From positions 248,001 to 312,000 of the forward strand of contig CAWGDC010000005.1 in assembly GCA_963821325.1 (NCBI GenBank): a stretch of DNA of 64,000 bases. Reading direction: 5' to 3'. Every line of letters begins with the position of its first letter. Position 1 is the stretch's first letter. Position numbers and translations under genes: made by a program. A model generated the notes under the pieces. That model was not told where the DNA came from and made no database searches. It worked only from the letters and a program-made list of their open reading frames with translations. This DNA is from PALSA-555 sp963821325 (GTDB taxonomy: Bacteria > Actinomycetota > Acidimicrobiia > IMCC26256 > PALSA-555). Below are positions 44,508 through 53,824 of the stretch, piece after piece.

Positions 44508-46521
44508 GTGACGGTCCGGGGTTCGACCCGACTGCGGTATGTCCCTTCGTTGGATGGCATCCGAGGACTCGCCGTCGCGGGCGTGTTCTTGTTCCATGCC
44601 GGCGTCGGCTGGGCGGCGGGTGGGTTCCTCGGCGTCTCGGTGTTCTTCACGCTCTCGGGCTATCTCATCACCAGCCTGCTGCTGACGGAGGGCCTGGAGC
44701 GTCGCGCCATCGATGTGCTCCAGTTCTGGTCGCGGCGCGTTCGGCGTCTGCTTCCCGCCGCGCTCCTCACGGTGCTCTTCGTACTCGTGCTCTCGGCGAC
44801 GGTTCTACGGGTTGATCCCGCCTCGCTGCGCGGTGATGCGCTCGCCGCCATCGCCTATGTCGCCAACTGGCACCTGCTGTTCACGGGGAACTCGTACGCC
44901 GACCTGTTTCGCGATCCTTCACCCCTCGTTCATTTCTGGAGCTTGGCAATCGAGGAGCAGTTCTATCTGCTGTTCCCGGTCGCGGTGCTCATCGTGCGGC
45001 GCCTCAGCCCAAGTCAGGAAGCGTTTCGCTCGAGGCTTCGAGCGATGTTGCTGCTTGGTCTGACACTGTCCGTGTTGGCCAGTCTGATCGCGGGGGCGGT
45101 TGGAGCAACCGACTTCGTCTACTACAGCCTGCCGACGCGCGGGGGCGAGATCATCGTCGGCGCGCTGCTCGCCACGTCGATGTCGGCGAGCCGCCTGATC
45201 GGCCAACGGCGATCACGATGGCCTGTCGTGTGCGGGACGGCCGCGCTCGGCGGGATCGCGTTTCTCGTCGCAACCACGACGAGCACCACCCCGTGGGTCA
45301 CCGATGGCGGCCTGACCGTCTTCGCGCTCGTGTCGGCGGTGCTCATCGTCAGTGCGCTGCCCGTCGGCCCATTCGCTGCGACGCTCGCGGTGCCTCCGTT
45401 GCGATGGCTCGGGCGAGTTTCCTACGGCGTGTACCTGTTTCACTGGCCGATCATCCTGTGGCTCACGCCGGCCCGCGTGGGACTCACCGGTTGGCCGCTG
45501 GTCGGGATCCAGGCAGCCGTGACCCTCTCGGTTGCGGGCGCGAGCACCAGCTGCTGGAGCTTCCGGTTCGCCGCGGGCAGGTCGTAAAGGGTCCACGAGC
45601 ACGACTGGCGGTCCCCGTCGCGTTGGTGCTGGCTTCCGCGTTGACGGTCTGGGGCACGGCGTCCTTCACGCAGCCGCCGCTCATCGACTTCGCTCGCAGT
45701 GCCGCCGCGTGCTGCACACCGCCGGTGCGCACACGGCGCCGTCCACGAATGCCCGACAGCGGGCATCTCGCCGAAAGGTTCACGCGATCCAACCGCCGAC
45801 GGTCGAGGTCCTCGGCGATTCGACGGGCCTGGAGACCGCGGTGGGTTTGACGGGTTGGGCTGAGGACACCGCGGAGATGAGGGTTCTCGGGTGGTCGGGC
45901 GACGGCAACCAGTGGCTCGGTTGCGGGATCATGCAGGTCGGGCTCGTGCGCTACGAGGGCGTGGTCAGCACGGCAGATCACAGTTGCCCCAACCGCAACG
46001 CCGAATGGGCCCAGCTTCTTGCTGTCGCACGTCCGAACGCCGTGGTCCTGCAGTTCGGGCCGTTCGATGCCGCCGATCACCTACTTCCCGGCGACGACAC
46101 CTGGCGTGGTCCCGGCGACCCGACATACGACGAGCAGCTCCTCGACGCGATGACCGCTCTGGCCGATCTTTCGTTGCAGCGCGGCATCCCGACCGTATGG
46201 CTCACGAGCCCCCGTATCGATCTGTCGCACGCCGACGTCCCCCCGGGAACGACGCTCCCGGAGGGTGCTCCGGCCCGCATGGACAGGATCAACGAGCTGC
46301 TCCGAAGGCTCGCCAGCGAGCATCCCGGCCTGCACCTTCTCGACCTCGCGGCCTGGGTGAAGGCTTGGCCGGGTGGTGAGTATGACCCGAACCTTCGACC
46401 GGATGGTGTCCACTTCTCTGCGGGGTCCTCGCGCACGGTCGCAAACTGGCTTGGCCCCGCCATCTTGGCCGTGCTCAAGCAACCGGCGGCCACAGCCCGA
46501 TCCACTAGCCACGCGAGCTGA
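44508..46521 (+). CDS. Membrane O-acyltransferase with SGNH domain (OafA-like; frame breaks near 45535 and 45720)
   Basis: About 670 residues. The N-terminal half is acyltransferase-3: RYVPSLDGIRGLAVAGVFLFH, GVSVFFTLSGYLITSLLL, HFWSLAIEEQFYLLFPVAVL and about ten membrane helices ending LFHWPIILWLTPARVG. Two one-base losses break the frame near 45535 and 45720. The C-terminal domain is an extracellular SGNH hydrolase-like fold with VEVLGDSTGLETAVGL (GDS), QFGPFDAADH and RPDGVHFSAGSS (DxxH). Such proteins acylate cell-surface polysaccharides. It is unlike its catabolic neighbours in function and somewhat lower in GC, which suggests separate acquisition. Confidence 0.82.
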
Positions 46522-46527
46522 CGCGTG
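46510..46527. terminator. Short hairpin after the acyltransferase gene
   Basis: CACGCG (46510-46515) and CGCGTG (46522-46527) with a six-base loop overlap the stop codon region. There is no T run, so it may be only a weak or rho-dependent terminator. Confidence 0.3.
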
Positions 46528-46857
46528 CCGTGATCGCCGCGCTCGCGTCACGACCTTGTCGGTCCGTCCCCGAGCGCCGGGGCGCCGTCCGCCAACCCGA
46601 TGGTGTCGCCCGCGTCCGCGTCGATGGCGTCCGGGCGAGTCCGTCGCCGGCGAAGCCGACGTGGCGGTCCATCGTGTCGTGACCGCCGTGACCGTGGTTC
46701 ACGACCGGCGCGATGGGCCCGGCTTGACCGGGCCGGTCACGCGTCGGTCGCCGCAGGCTGCGACGGCTGCGAATTGTGCGGCGACGCGACCCGCTGCCAC
46801 GGAATCGTTACGGTGCAAGACTCCAGGCGGGCTCAGCGACCTCTACCCCAATCGTAG
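46522..46857 (+). other. Intergenic region upstream of the igr-like operon
   Basis: About 340 bases with no supported gene on either strand. It leads into the KstR-like box at 46858. The last 60 bases are noticeably richer in A and T (ATCGTTACGG, CCCCAATCGTAGTAG) and are likely to hold the promoter. Confidence 0.4.
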
Positions 46858-46871
46858 TAGAACACGTTCTA
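46858..46871. promoter_or_regulatory. KstR-like operator 5, overlapping a start codon
   Basis: TAGAACACGTTCTA is a perfect palindrome in its six-base arms and an exact match to TnnAACnnGTTnnA. Its last base is the A of the ATG of the ACAD gene at 46871. If the transcript is leaderless, the box covers the -10 region, which would allow tight repression. Confidence 0.75.
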
Positions 46872-48057
46872 TGTTTCTGGCCTACACCGACGAGCAGCGC
46901 GCGTTGCGCAAGGAGCTCCGCGAGTACTTCGCCGGGTTGCTGACCCCGGAGGTGCGGGGCCGGCTCGGCCACGCCGGGGAGGGCAGCCCGGAGTTCCGGC
47001 AGGTCGTCCGCCGCCTCGGCGCCGACGGCTGGCTCGGCCTCGGCTGGCCGACCGAGTATGGCGGGCAGGGCCGCGGCGCCATCGACCAGTTCATCCTCTT
47101 CGACGAGGTGCAGCGGGCCGGTGCCCCGTTCCCGTTCGTGACGGTCAACACCGTCGGGCCGACGATCATGGCGTTCGGCACCGCCGGAGCAGAAGCAGCG
47201 GTACCTGCCCGGCATCCTCGCCGGCGAGATCAACTTCGCGATCGGCTACACCGAGCCCGACGCCGGCACCGACCTGGCGTCGCTGCGCACCCGCGCCGAG
47301 CGCGACGGCGACGAGTGGCGCATCAACGGGAACAAGGTGTTCACCAGCGGCGCCAACCAGGCCGACTACATCTGGCTGGCCTGCCGCACCGACCCCGACG
47401 CCCCGAAGCACAAGGGCATCTCGATCATCATCGTCCCGACCGACTCGCCGGGCTTCAAGTGCACCCCGATCGTGACCGTGGGCAGCGTCGTCACCCAGGC
47501 CAGCTACTACGACGACGTGCGGGTCCCCGCCGAGAACGTCGTCGGCGAGCCGAACGACGGCTGGCGCCTCATCACCAACCAGCTGAACCACGAGCGAGTC
47601 GGCCTCGCCGCGCTCGGCGGGCTGACCCACCGCCTCTACGACGACGTCGTCGCCTGGTGCGCCGGCACCGAGGCCGGTGACGGCACCGGACGGCGGATGC
47701 TCGACGTGCCGTGGGTCCAGCAGGACCTGGCCCGCGCCCACGCCCTCCTGGAGGCGATGAAGCTCCTCAACTGGCGGATGGCCGCCGCGGTCGCCGCGAA
47801 CACGCTGCAGGCCGAGCGACGCGTCGGCCGCGAAGGTGTACGGCGTCGAGACCCAGATCGAGTCGTACCGCCTGTTCCTCGGGATCCTCGGCGCCGTCGG
47901 CTACCTGCCCGAGGGGTCGCCCGGCGCGGTGCTGCACGGCGAGGTCGAGCGCGCCGCGCGCGCCGCGCAGATCAACACGTTCGGAGGCGGGGTCGTCGAG
48001 GTGCTGCGCGAGATCGTCGCCACCGCCGGCCTCGGCATGGCCCGTCAGCGCCGCTGA
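46871..48057 (+). CDS. Acyl-CoA dehydrogenase, FadE29-like (frame breaks near 47183 and 47815)
   Basis: About 395 residues. It reads MFLAYTDEQRALRKELREYF, RLGADGWLGLGWPTEYGGQGRG, FVTVNTVGPTIMAFG, the flavin block GYTEPDAGTDLASLRTRAERDG, GNKVFTSGANQADYIWLA, LNHERVGLAALGG with the probable catalytic Glu, and C-terminal INTFGGGVVEVLREIVATAGLGM. Two +1 breaks fall in the middle and near the end. It is the first gene of an operon that matches the mycobacterial igr set, directly under a KstR-like box, and should pair with the ACAD at 49032. Confidence 0.85.
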
Positions 48058-48076
48058 CGCCGTGACCGGAGGCACC

Positions 48077-49030
48077 GTGACTCAGACCGACCAGGGGTCT
48101 TCCTCGCGCAGCTGCGCGCGTTCGAGGGCGTCGAGACCGGCGTCGAGGTCGGCGCCGACGCGGTGAACCAGGCGATGATCCGCCACTGGGTCGAGGCGAT
48201 GGGCGACGAGAACCCCGTCTACGTCGACCCCGACGCCGCGGCCGGCTCCGTGCACGGCAGGTCATCGCGCCCGCGGTCATGCTCCAGGCGTGGGTGATGC
48301 GCGGCCTGCGGGCTCGCCCCGAGAGTCGGCGGGTCCCCCCGCGACGAGCTGCTGCCGCCTGCTCGACGGCGCCGGGTTCTCGTCCGTCGTCGCCACGAAC
48401 TGCGAGCAGGAGTACGACCGGATGCTGCACCTCGGGGACCACCTGCGCACCCGCACCGTCATCGACTCGATCTCCGAGGAGAAGCAGACCGGGCTCGGCA
48501 TCGGCCACTTCGTGACCACCCGCGTCGAGTACGAGACCACCGACGGCGAGCCCGTCGGGCGGATGCTGTTCCGGATCCTGAAGTTCAAGCCGGGCACGGG
48601 CCGCTCGGCCGCGCCGAGCCCCGCCGAGCGGCCCGCGGCGGCCGCGCCCGTCGATCACCGAGGACAACGCTTCTTCTTCGAGGGCGCCAAGCAGCATCGG
48701 CTGCTCATCCAGCAGTGCGCCGTCGTGCGGGCGGCTGCGCCACCCGCCCGAGCCGCGCTGCGCGGCGTGCGGCAGCTACGAGTGGCACGCCAAGGAGGCG
48801 AGCGGGCGGGGGACCGTCTACAGCTACGTCGTCAACCACTACCCGCAGGTCCCGGCGTTCGACTACCCGCTGCCGATCGGGCTCATCGAGCTGGAGGAGG
48901 GCACCCGCCTCGTCGCCGACCTCGTCGACATCGACCCGAGCGCCGTGCGCATCGGGATGCCCGTCGCGGTCGAGTGGCTCGACCTCGACCCCGACCTCAC
49001 GCTGCCCGCGTTCCAGACCGGCCGGGCTGA
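48077..49030 (+). CDS. chsH2: MaoC-DUF35 bifunctional protein, ChsH2-like (multiple frame breaks)
   Basis: About 310 residues if the breaks near 48096, 48260, 48340, 48650 and 48725 are bridged. The N-terminal hot-dog (MaoC/FAS1-like) domain shows AMIRHWVEAMGDENPVYVD, IAPAVMLQAWVMRGL, TNCEQEYDRMLHLGDHLRTRT and FVTTRVEYETTDGEPVGRM. The C-terminal DUF35 domain has a zinc ribbon (CGRLRHPPEPRCAACGSYEW), then GTVYSYVVNHYPQVPAFDYPLPIGLIELEEG. This architecture is that of ChsH2 (Rv3542c), the hydratase and aldolase partner in cholesterol side-chain removal. The GTG start at 48077 follows GGAGG. As sequenced, the last frame reads into the next ACAD without a stop. Confidence 0.75.
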
Positions 49031-49031
49031 C

Positions 49032-50146
49032 ATGGACTTCACGCTGAGCGACGAGCAGCAGGCCGCCCGCGACCTCGCCGAGCAGATCTTCCACGACGCC
49101 GGCGACCGTCGAGCGCGTGAAGGCCGTGGAGGCGACCGACGAGCGGTTCGACCGTGACCTGTGGGCGGCGCTCGCCGACGCCGGGCTGCTCGGCCTCTGC
49201 CTGCCCGACGACGTCGACGGCAGCGGGCTCGGGCTCCTCGAGCTGTGCCTCGTGCTCGAGCAGCAGGGCCGGGTCGTCGCGCCCGTGCCGCTCTGGGCCA
49301 CCCTCGCGCTGGGCGCGCGGCCGATCGCCGAGTGGGGCAGCGCCGCGCAGCGCGCGGGCCTGGCTGCCCGGCGTCGTCCACGGCGACGTGGTGCTCACCG
49401 CCGCGCTCGCCGAGGCGGGCGTGAACGACCCGACCCACCCGGCGGCGCAGGCCCGCCCCGACGGGGGCGGCTGGCGGCTCGACGGCACGAAGGTGTCGGT
49501 GCCCGCGGCGCACGTCGCGGCCCGGGTCCTCGTCCCCGCCGCGACCCCCGGTGGCGTCGCCGTGTTCCTCCTCGACCCGCACGGCCCGGGCGTCCGAGTC
49601 GAGCGGGCCGCCACCACCAACCGCGAGGTGCACCCCCATCTCCACCTCGACGGCGCGCCCGGCGAGCCGCTCGGCGCGCTCGACGCCGGTCCCCGGGTCC
49701 TCGCCTGGATGCTCGACCGGGCCCTCGTCGGGCTCTGCGCCCTCCAACTCGGGGTCGGTGAGGCCGCGGTGGCGCTCGCCGCCGACTACACGTCGAACCG
49801 GATCCAGTTCGGCAAGCCGCTGTCCACCTTCCAGGGCGTCGCGCTCAAGGCCGCGGACGGGTTGATCCAGAGCGAGGCGCTGCGCGTCACCACCTGGCAG
49901 GCGGCGTGGCGCCTCGACGCCGGATGGGACGCCGCGGCCGAGGTGCTCGTCGCGAAGTGGTGGGCGTCCGACGGTGGGCAGCGCGTCGTGCACATCGCCC
50001 AGCACCTCCACGGCGGGATGGGCGCCGACGTCGACTACCCCGTGCACCGCTACTTCCTCTGGGGCAAGCAGATCGAAGACATGCTCGGCGGGTCCAGCGC
50101 CACGCTGGCCCGACTCGGCGAGACCCTCGCAGGAGCCGCCCGATGA
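49032..50146 (+). CDS. Acyl-CoA dehydrogenase, FadE28-like partner subunit (frame breaks near 49103 and 49360)
   Basis: About 370 residues. It begins MDFTLSDEQQAARDLAEQIF, then RFDRDLWAALADAGLLGLCLP, a short flavin region and YTSNRIQFGKPLSTFQGVALK, AQHLHGGMGADVDYPVHRYFLWGKQIE and GGSSATLARLG. It lacks the YEGTxE block, as expected for the non-catalytic partner, and is a paralogue of 26924. Two +1 breaks fall in the N-terminal third. The stop overlaps the ATG of the MaoC gene (ATGA). Confidence 0.85.
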
Positions 50147-50556
50147 CCACCACCTCGTTGCGCGCCGCGGACGTCCAGGTCGGCGACGAGCTCCCGACCC
50201 TCGAGATCCCCCTCACCCGCACCCGGATCGTCGCCACCGCGATCGCGTCCCGCGACTACCAGGACGTCCACCACGACCCGGGCCTCGCCCAGGAGCGCGG
50301 CTCGAAGGACATCTTCATGAACATCTTGACGACGAACGGGTTCGTCGGGCGGTTCATCACCGACTGGGCCGGGCCGGACGCGCAGCTCCGGTCGGTGAAG
50401 ATCCGTCTCGGCGCCCCCAACTACCCGGGGGACACGATGGTGCTCACCGGCGCGGTCACCCGCAAGGACGGCGCGACGGTCGACGTCGCGCTGCGGGGCG
50501 CCAACAGCCTGGGCGACCACGTCACCGGGACGGTCACGTTGGACCTCGTCCCGTGA
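50143..50556 (+). CDS. chsH1: MaoC family dehydratase, ChsH1-like
   Basis: A complete 137-residue single hot-dog protein. The hydratase-2 catalytic stretch ASRDYQDVHHDP carries the Asp-x4-His pair used by ChsH1, followed by FMNILTTNGFVGRFITDW and IRLGAPNYPGDTMVLTGAVTRK. In Mycobacterium, ChsH1 (Rv3541c) pairs with ChsH2 to hydrate the steroid C22 enoyl-CoA. The gene overlaps both neighbours by four bases, and its order before ltp2 matches the igr operon. Confidence 0.88.
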   Translation: MTTTSLRAADVQVGDELPTLEIPLTRTRIVATAIASRDYQDVHHDPGLAQERGSKDIFMNILTTNGFVGRFITDWAGPDAQLRSVKIRLGAPNYPGDTMVLTGAVTRKDGATVDVALRGANSLGDHVTGTVTLDLVP

Positions 50557-51734
50557 GCGAGCAGAACCGGCTCCGGGACGCCGCCGCCATCGTCGGGATC
50601 GGCGCCACGGAGTTCTCGAAGGCGTCGGGGCGATCGGAGATGCGCCTCGCCGTCGAGGCCTGCGAGGCCGCGATCACCGACGCCGGTCTCGAACCGTCCC
50701 AGATCGACGGGATGGTCACCTTCACCGCCGAGACCAACCCCGAGATCGAGATCGCGCGCAACCTCGGCATCGGCGAGCTGTCCTTCTTCTCGCGGATCCA
50801 CCACGGCGGCGGTGCGGCGTGCGGCACCGTCCAGCAGGCCGTCCTCGCCGTCGACGCCGGCGTCGCCGACTACGTCGTGTGCTACCGGGCGTTCAACGAG
50901 CGGTCCGGTCGACGGTTCGGGGCCGGCGTGCAGGACCGGGCGCCGCTCGCCACCGCCGAGTCGTCGCACTTCTCGTGGTACGCGCCGTTCGGGCTGCTCA
51001 CCCCGGCGCAGTGGGTCGCCATGTTCGCCCAGCGCTACTGCCACGAGTTCGGGGCGACGAGCGAGGACTTCGGCCGCATCGCCGTCGCCGACCGCACGCA
51101 CGCGGCGACGAACCCGAAGGCCTGGTTCTACGAGCAGCCGATCACCCTCGAGGACCACCAGCAGTCCCGGTGGATCGTCGAGCCGCTGCACCTGCTCGAC
51201 TGCTGCCAGGAGAGCGACGGCGCGCAGGCGCTCGTCGTCACGACCCCGGAGCGGGCCCGCGACCTGCCCCAGCCGCCCGTCGTGGTGCACGCCGCGGCCC
51301 AAGGCGCCGGCGAGAACCAGGACATGATGACCAGCTACTACCGGGAGACGATCAGCGGCCTCCCCGAGATGGGCCTCGTCGCCCGCCAGCTGTGGAACAC
51401 GACGGGCCTCGGCCCCGCCGACATCCAGGCCGCGATCATCTACGACCACTTCACACCGCTCGCGCTGCCCCAGCTCGAGGAGTTCGGGTTCTGCGGGCGG
51501 GGCGAGGCGAAGGACTTCATCCGCGACGGCGCCATCGAGCTCGGCGGACGCCTCCCGATCAACACCAACGGCGGGCAGCTCGGCGAGGCGTACATCCACG
51601 GGATGAACGGCATCGCCGAAGGCGTCCGGCTGGTGCGCGGCACGTCGACGAACCAGCCGCCCGGCGTCGAGCACGTGCTCGTGACCGCCGGGACGATGGT
51701 GCCCACCAGCGCGCTCCTCCTCGGCGCGGCGTGA
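50553..51734 (+). CDS. ltp2: Ltp2-like thiolase-fold retro-aldolase
   Basis: A complete 393-residue protein with close recall to Ltp2 (Rv3540c): AAIVGIGATEFSKASGRSE, RIHHGGGAACGTVQQAVLAV, CYRAFNERSGRRFG, AAIIYDHFTPLALPQLEEFGFCG and a distinctive INTNGGQLGEAYIHGMNGIAEGV. Ltp2 lacks thiolase activity and, with the DUF35 of ChsH2, cleaves the 17-hydroxy steroid side-chain CoA ester to the 17-ketosteroid and propanoyl-CoA; the Tyr in the GEAYIHGM block is a candidate catalytic residue. The order after chsH1 and the DUF35 two genes upstream support that role. Confidence 0.88.
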   Translation: MSEQNRLRDAAAIVGIGATEFSKASGRSEMRLAVEACEAAITDAGLEPSQIDGMVTFTAETNPEIEIARNLGIGELSFFSRIHHGGGAACGTVQQAVLAVDAGVADYVVCYRAFNERSGRRFGAGVQDRAPLATAESSHFSWYAPFGLLTPAQWVAMFAQRYCHEFGATSEDFGRIAVADRTHAATNPKAWFYEQPITLEDHQQSRWIVEPLHLLDCCQESDGAQALVVTTPERARDLPQPPVVVHAAAQGAGENQDMMTSYYRETISGLPEMGLVARQLWNTTGLGPADIQAAIIYDHFTPLALPQLEEFGFCGRGEAKDFIRDGAIELGGRLPINTNGGQLGEAYIHGMNGIAEGVRLVRGTSTNQPPGVEHVLVTAGTMVPTSALLLGAA

Positions 51735-52507
51735 GCGACCGGCTCGGCCGCCCGGCGACGGGGGTCGTCGTCACCGGCGCCGCCTCGGGGATCGGCGCCG
51801 CGATCTGCAACGCGCTCGGCGAGGTCGGCCGTCCGGTCGGCGTCTGGGACCGTGACGGCGACGGCGCCACCCGCGTCGCCGACGCGGTCCGCGACATGCA
51901 CGACGCGGCCGCGCATCCCGTCACCCTCGACGTGACCGACGACGCCGCGCTCCCCGGTGCGGTCGCCGAGACCCTCGCGACCCTCGGCAGCATCGGTGCG
52001 GTCGTCCACGCCGCCGGCATCGTCGCGCCCGCGCTCGACGGGGTGATCGACGTCACCACCTGGGACGCGGTGCTCGCCACCCACCTGCGCGGCTACGCGT
52101 TCATCGTGCAGGCGTGCGTCGACGAGCTGCGGCGGGCCAGCCCCGGGTCGGCCATCGTCGGCATCGCGTCCATCGAGGGCCTCGTCGGGCACGGCGCCAT
52201 CCCCTCGTACACCGCGGCGAAGCACGGCATGATCGGCCTCACCCGCTCCCTCGCGCACCGGCTCGGGGCCGAGGGCATCCGGGTGAACGCCGTGTGTCCC
52301 GGCTACATCGACACCCCCATGCTCGCCCCCGCCCTCACCGACCCGGCCGCACGGTCCCGCCTCGAAGGCTCGGTGCCGCTCGGACGCCTCGGCGCACCCG
52401 CCGACGTCGCCACGGTCGTGCGCTTCCTGCTCTCCGACGAGGCCCGCTACGTGCACGGCGCGGCCGTCGTCGTCGACGGCGGCGTCACCGCGACCGGCGG
52501 CCAGTAG
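51731..52507 (+). CDS. SDR family oxidoreductase
   Basis: A complete 258-residue SDR with TGAASGIGAA, HAAGIVAPALD, VGIASIEGLVGHG, the catalytic YTAAK and VNAVCPGYIDTPMLA, ending VHGAAVVVDGGVTATGG. The GTG start overlaps the ltp2 stop (GTGA), making it the last gene of the igr-like operon. A reductase or dehydrogenase acting on the steroid or side-chain product is plausible, but the substrate is not shown. Confidence 0.88.
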   Translation: MSDRLGRPATGVVVTGAASGIGAAICNALGEVGRPVGVWDRDGDGATRVADAVRDMHDAAAHPVTLDVTDDAALPGAVAETLATLGSIGAVVHAAGIVAPALDGVIDVTTWDAVLATHLRGYAFIVQACVDELRRASPGSAIVGIASIEGLVGHGAIPSYTAAKHGMIGLTRSLAHRLGAEGIRVNAVCPGYIDTPMLAPALTDPAARSRLEGSVPLGRLGAPADVATVVRFLLSDEARYVHGAAVVVDGGVTATGGQ

Positions 52508-52641
52508 ACAGGAGCGGTGGGAGCCACCACAGAACCCTTCGCAAAGGCACAAAACGGACAAAGCCCCGACGTCCGGCATCGCCTGGTCCTCCGGGCTCAC
52601 CGGCACGGGCCGCGTCGCACCAAGGAGAGAGGAGGGGACCG

Positions 52642-53787
52642 GTGAAGTTCTCGATGATCTTCGAGGCCCAGATGGCGGATCCCTCGGTCGCGAACGAGCA
52701 CCAGGTGATCCGCGACAGCGTCGAGCAGGCGGTCTACGCCGAGGCGATGGGCTTCGACCGGGTCTGGGCCGTCGAGCACCACTGCCTGAAGTGGTACGCG
52801 CACATGAGCGCCCCCGAGGTGTTCCTCACGTGGGTCGCGGCGCGCACCGAGAAGATCCGGATCGGGCACGGCGTCGTGTGCATGCCCTTCCAGTACAACC
52901 ATCCCGTCCGCGTCGCCGAACGCGCCGCGATGCTCGACCTCCTCTCGAACGGGCGCCTCGACCTCGGCGCCGGACGTGGCGCCACCCTCCAGGAGATGTC
53001 GGCGATGGGTGTCGACCCCGCCCGCACCTATCTCGAGGTGGAGGAAGCGCTGCGGATGATCGGCTCGATGTGGCGCGGTGAGGACGCCGACCGCTTCGAG
53101 TGGCACGGCGAGCTGCTGCAGGTCGCCGAGCACCCCATCCTGCCTCGCCCGGTGCAGCTGCCCCATCCGCCCCTCTACCTGGCGTGCACGAAGGCCGACA
53201 CGGTCACCCTCGCCGCCGAGTACGGCATCGGCGCGCTCGTGCTCGGCTTCTCCGGGCCCGACGACGTCGCCGCGCTCCACCAGCGCTACGAGGACACCAT
53301 CGCCACCCGCACCAAGAAGCGGTTCGTGTCCTCCGAGGTCAACGACCACTTCTCGGCGCTCTGCCCGACCATCGTGCTCGACGACGCCGACGCCGCGTTG
53401 CAGGTCGGCGCCCGCGGGCAGCGCTTCTTCGCCGAGGCCATCGCCCACTGGTACGGGGGCGGACCGCCCCCTCAGGCCGGCAGCGACGACGACGACCAGG
53501 TCCGCGAGATCGCCGACGCCCGCGAGCGGATGATCGCCCACCTCCACGAGGCCCAGATCCCCGTGCGCCCCAACAGCGGCGACACGTTCAACCTCGTCGA
53601 GCACGCCTACGGCAGCTGGCGAGACGCCATCGCGTTCGTGGAGCGACTCGAGGGCGCCGGCGCCGACGAGATCATGTGCCTCATCCAGATGGGCACCGTG
53701 CCCCACGACGTCTGCCTCGAGACGATCCGGCAGTGGGGCGAGCACGTCATCCCGCACTTCCGGGCCAAGCGCGCCGCCGTCGCCTGA
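52642..53787 (+). CDS. LLM class flavin-dependent oxidoreductase
   Basis: A complete 381-residue luciferase-like protein: VKFSMIFEAQMADPSVANEH, VWAVEHHCLKWYAHMSAPEV, IRIGHGVVCMPFQYNHPVR and LDLGAGRGATLQEMSAMGVDP. The GTG start has a GAGAGGAGG ribosome site. It is a paralogue of the P450-linked gene at 23075 and follows the igr-like operon by 134 bases, a gap with no gene. The role is inferred to be oxidation in the same lipid pathway. Confidence 0.85.
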   Translation: MKFSMIFEAQMADPSVANEHQVIRDSVEQAVYAEAMGFDRVWAVEHHCLKWYAHMSAPEVFLTWVAARTEKIRIGHGVVCMPFQYNHPVRVAERAAMLDLLSNGRLDLGAGRGATLQEMSAMGVDPARTYLEVEEALRMIGSMWRGEDADRFEWHGELLQVAEHPILPRPVQLPHPPLYLACTKADTVTLAAEYGIGALVLGFSGPDDVAALHQRYEDTIATRTKKRFVSSEVNDHFSALCPTIVLDDADAALQVGARGQRFFAEAIAHWYGGGPPPQAGSDDDDQVREIADARERMIAHLHEAQIPVRPNSGDTFNLVEHAYGSWRDAIAFVERLEGAGADEIMCLIQMGTVPHDVCLETIRQWGEHVIPHFRAKRAAVA

Positions 53788-53824
53788 CCCCTGGCCGACG
53801 TCGCCGACGGCGCGCCGCGACCGG

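Noticed and set aside
44111..44815. Possible gene before the acyltransferase on either strand
   Set aside because: No ribosome site, no recognisable motif, and the frame overlaps the clear acyltransferase start with poor codon pattern.
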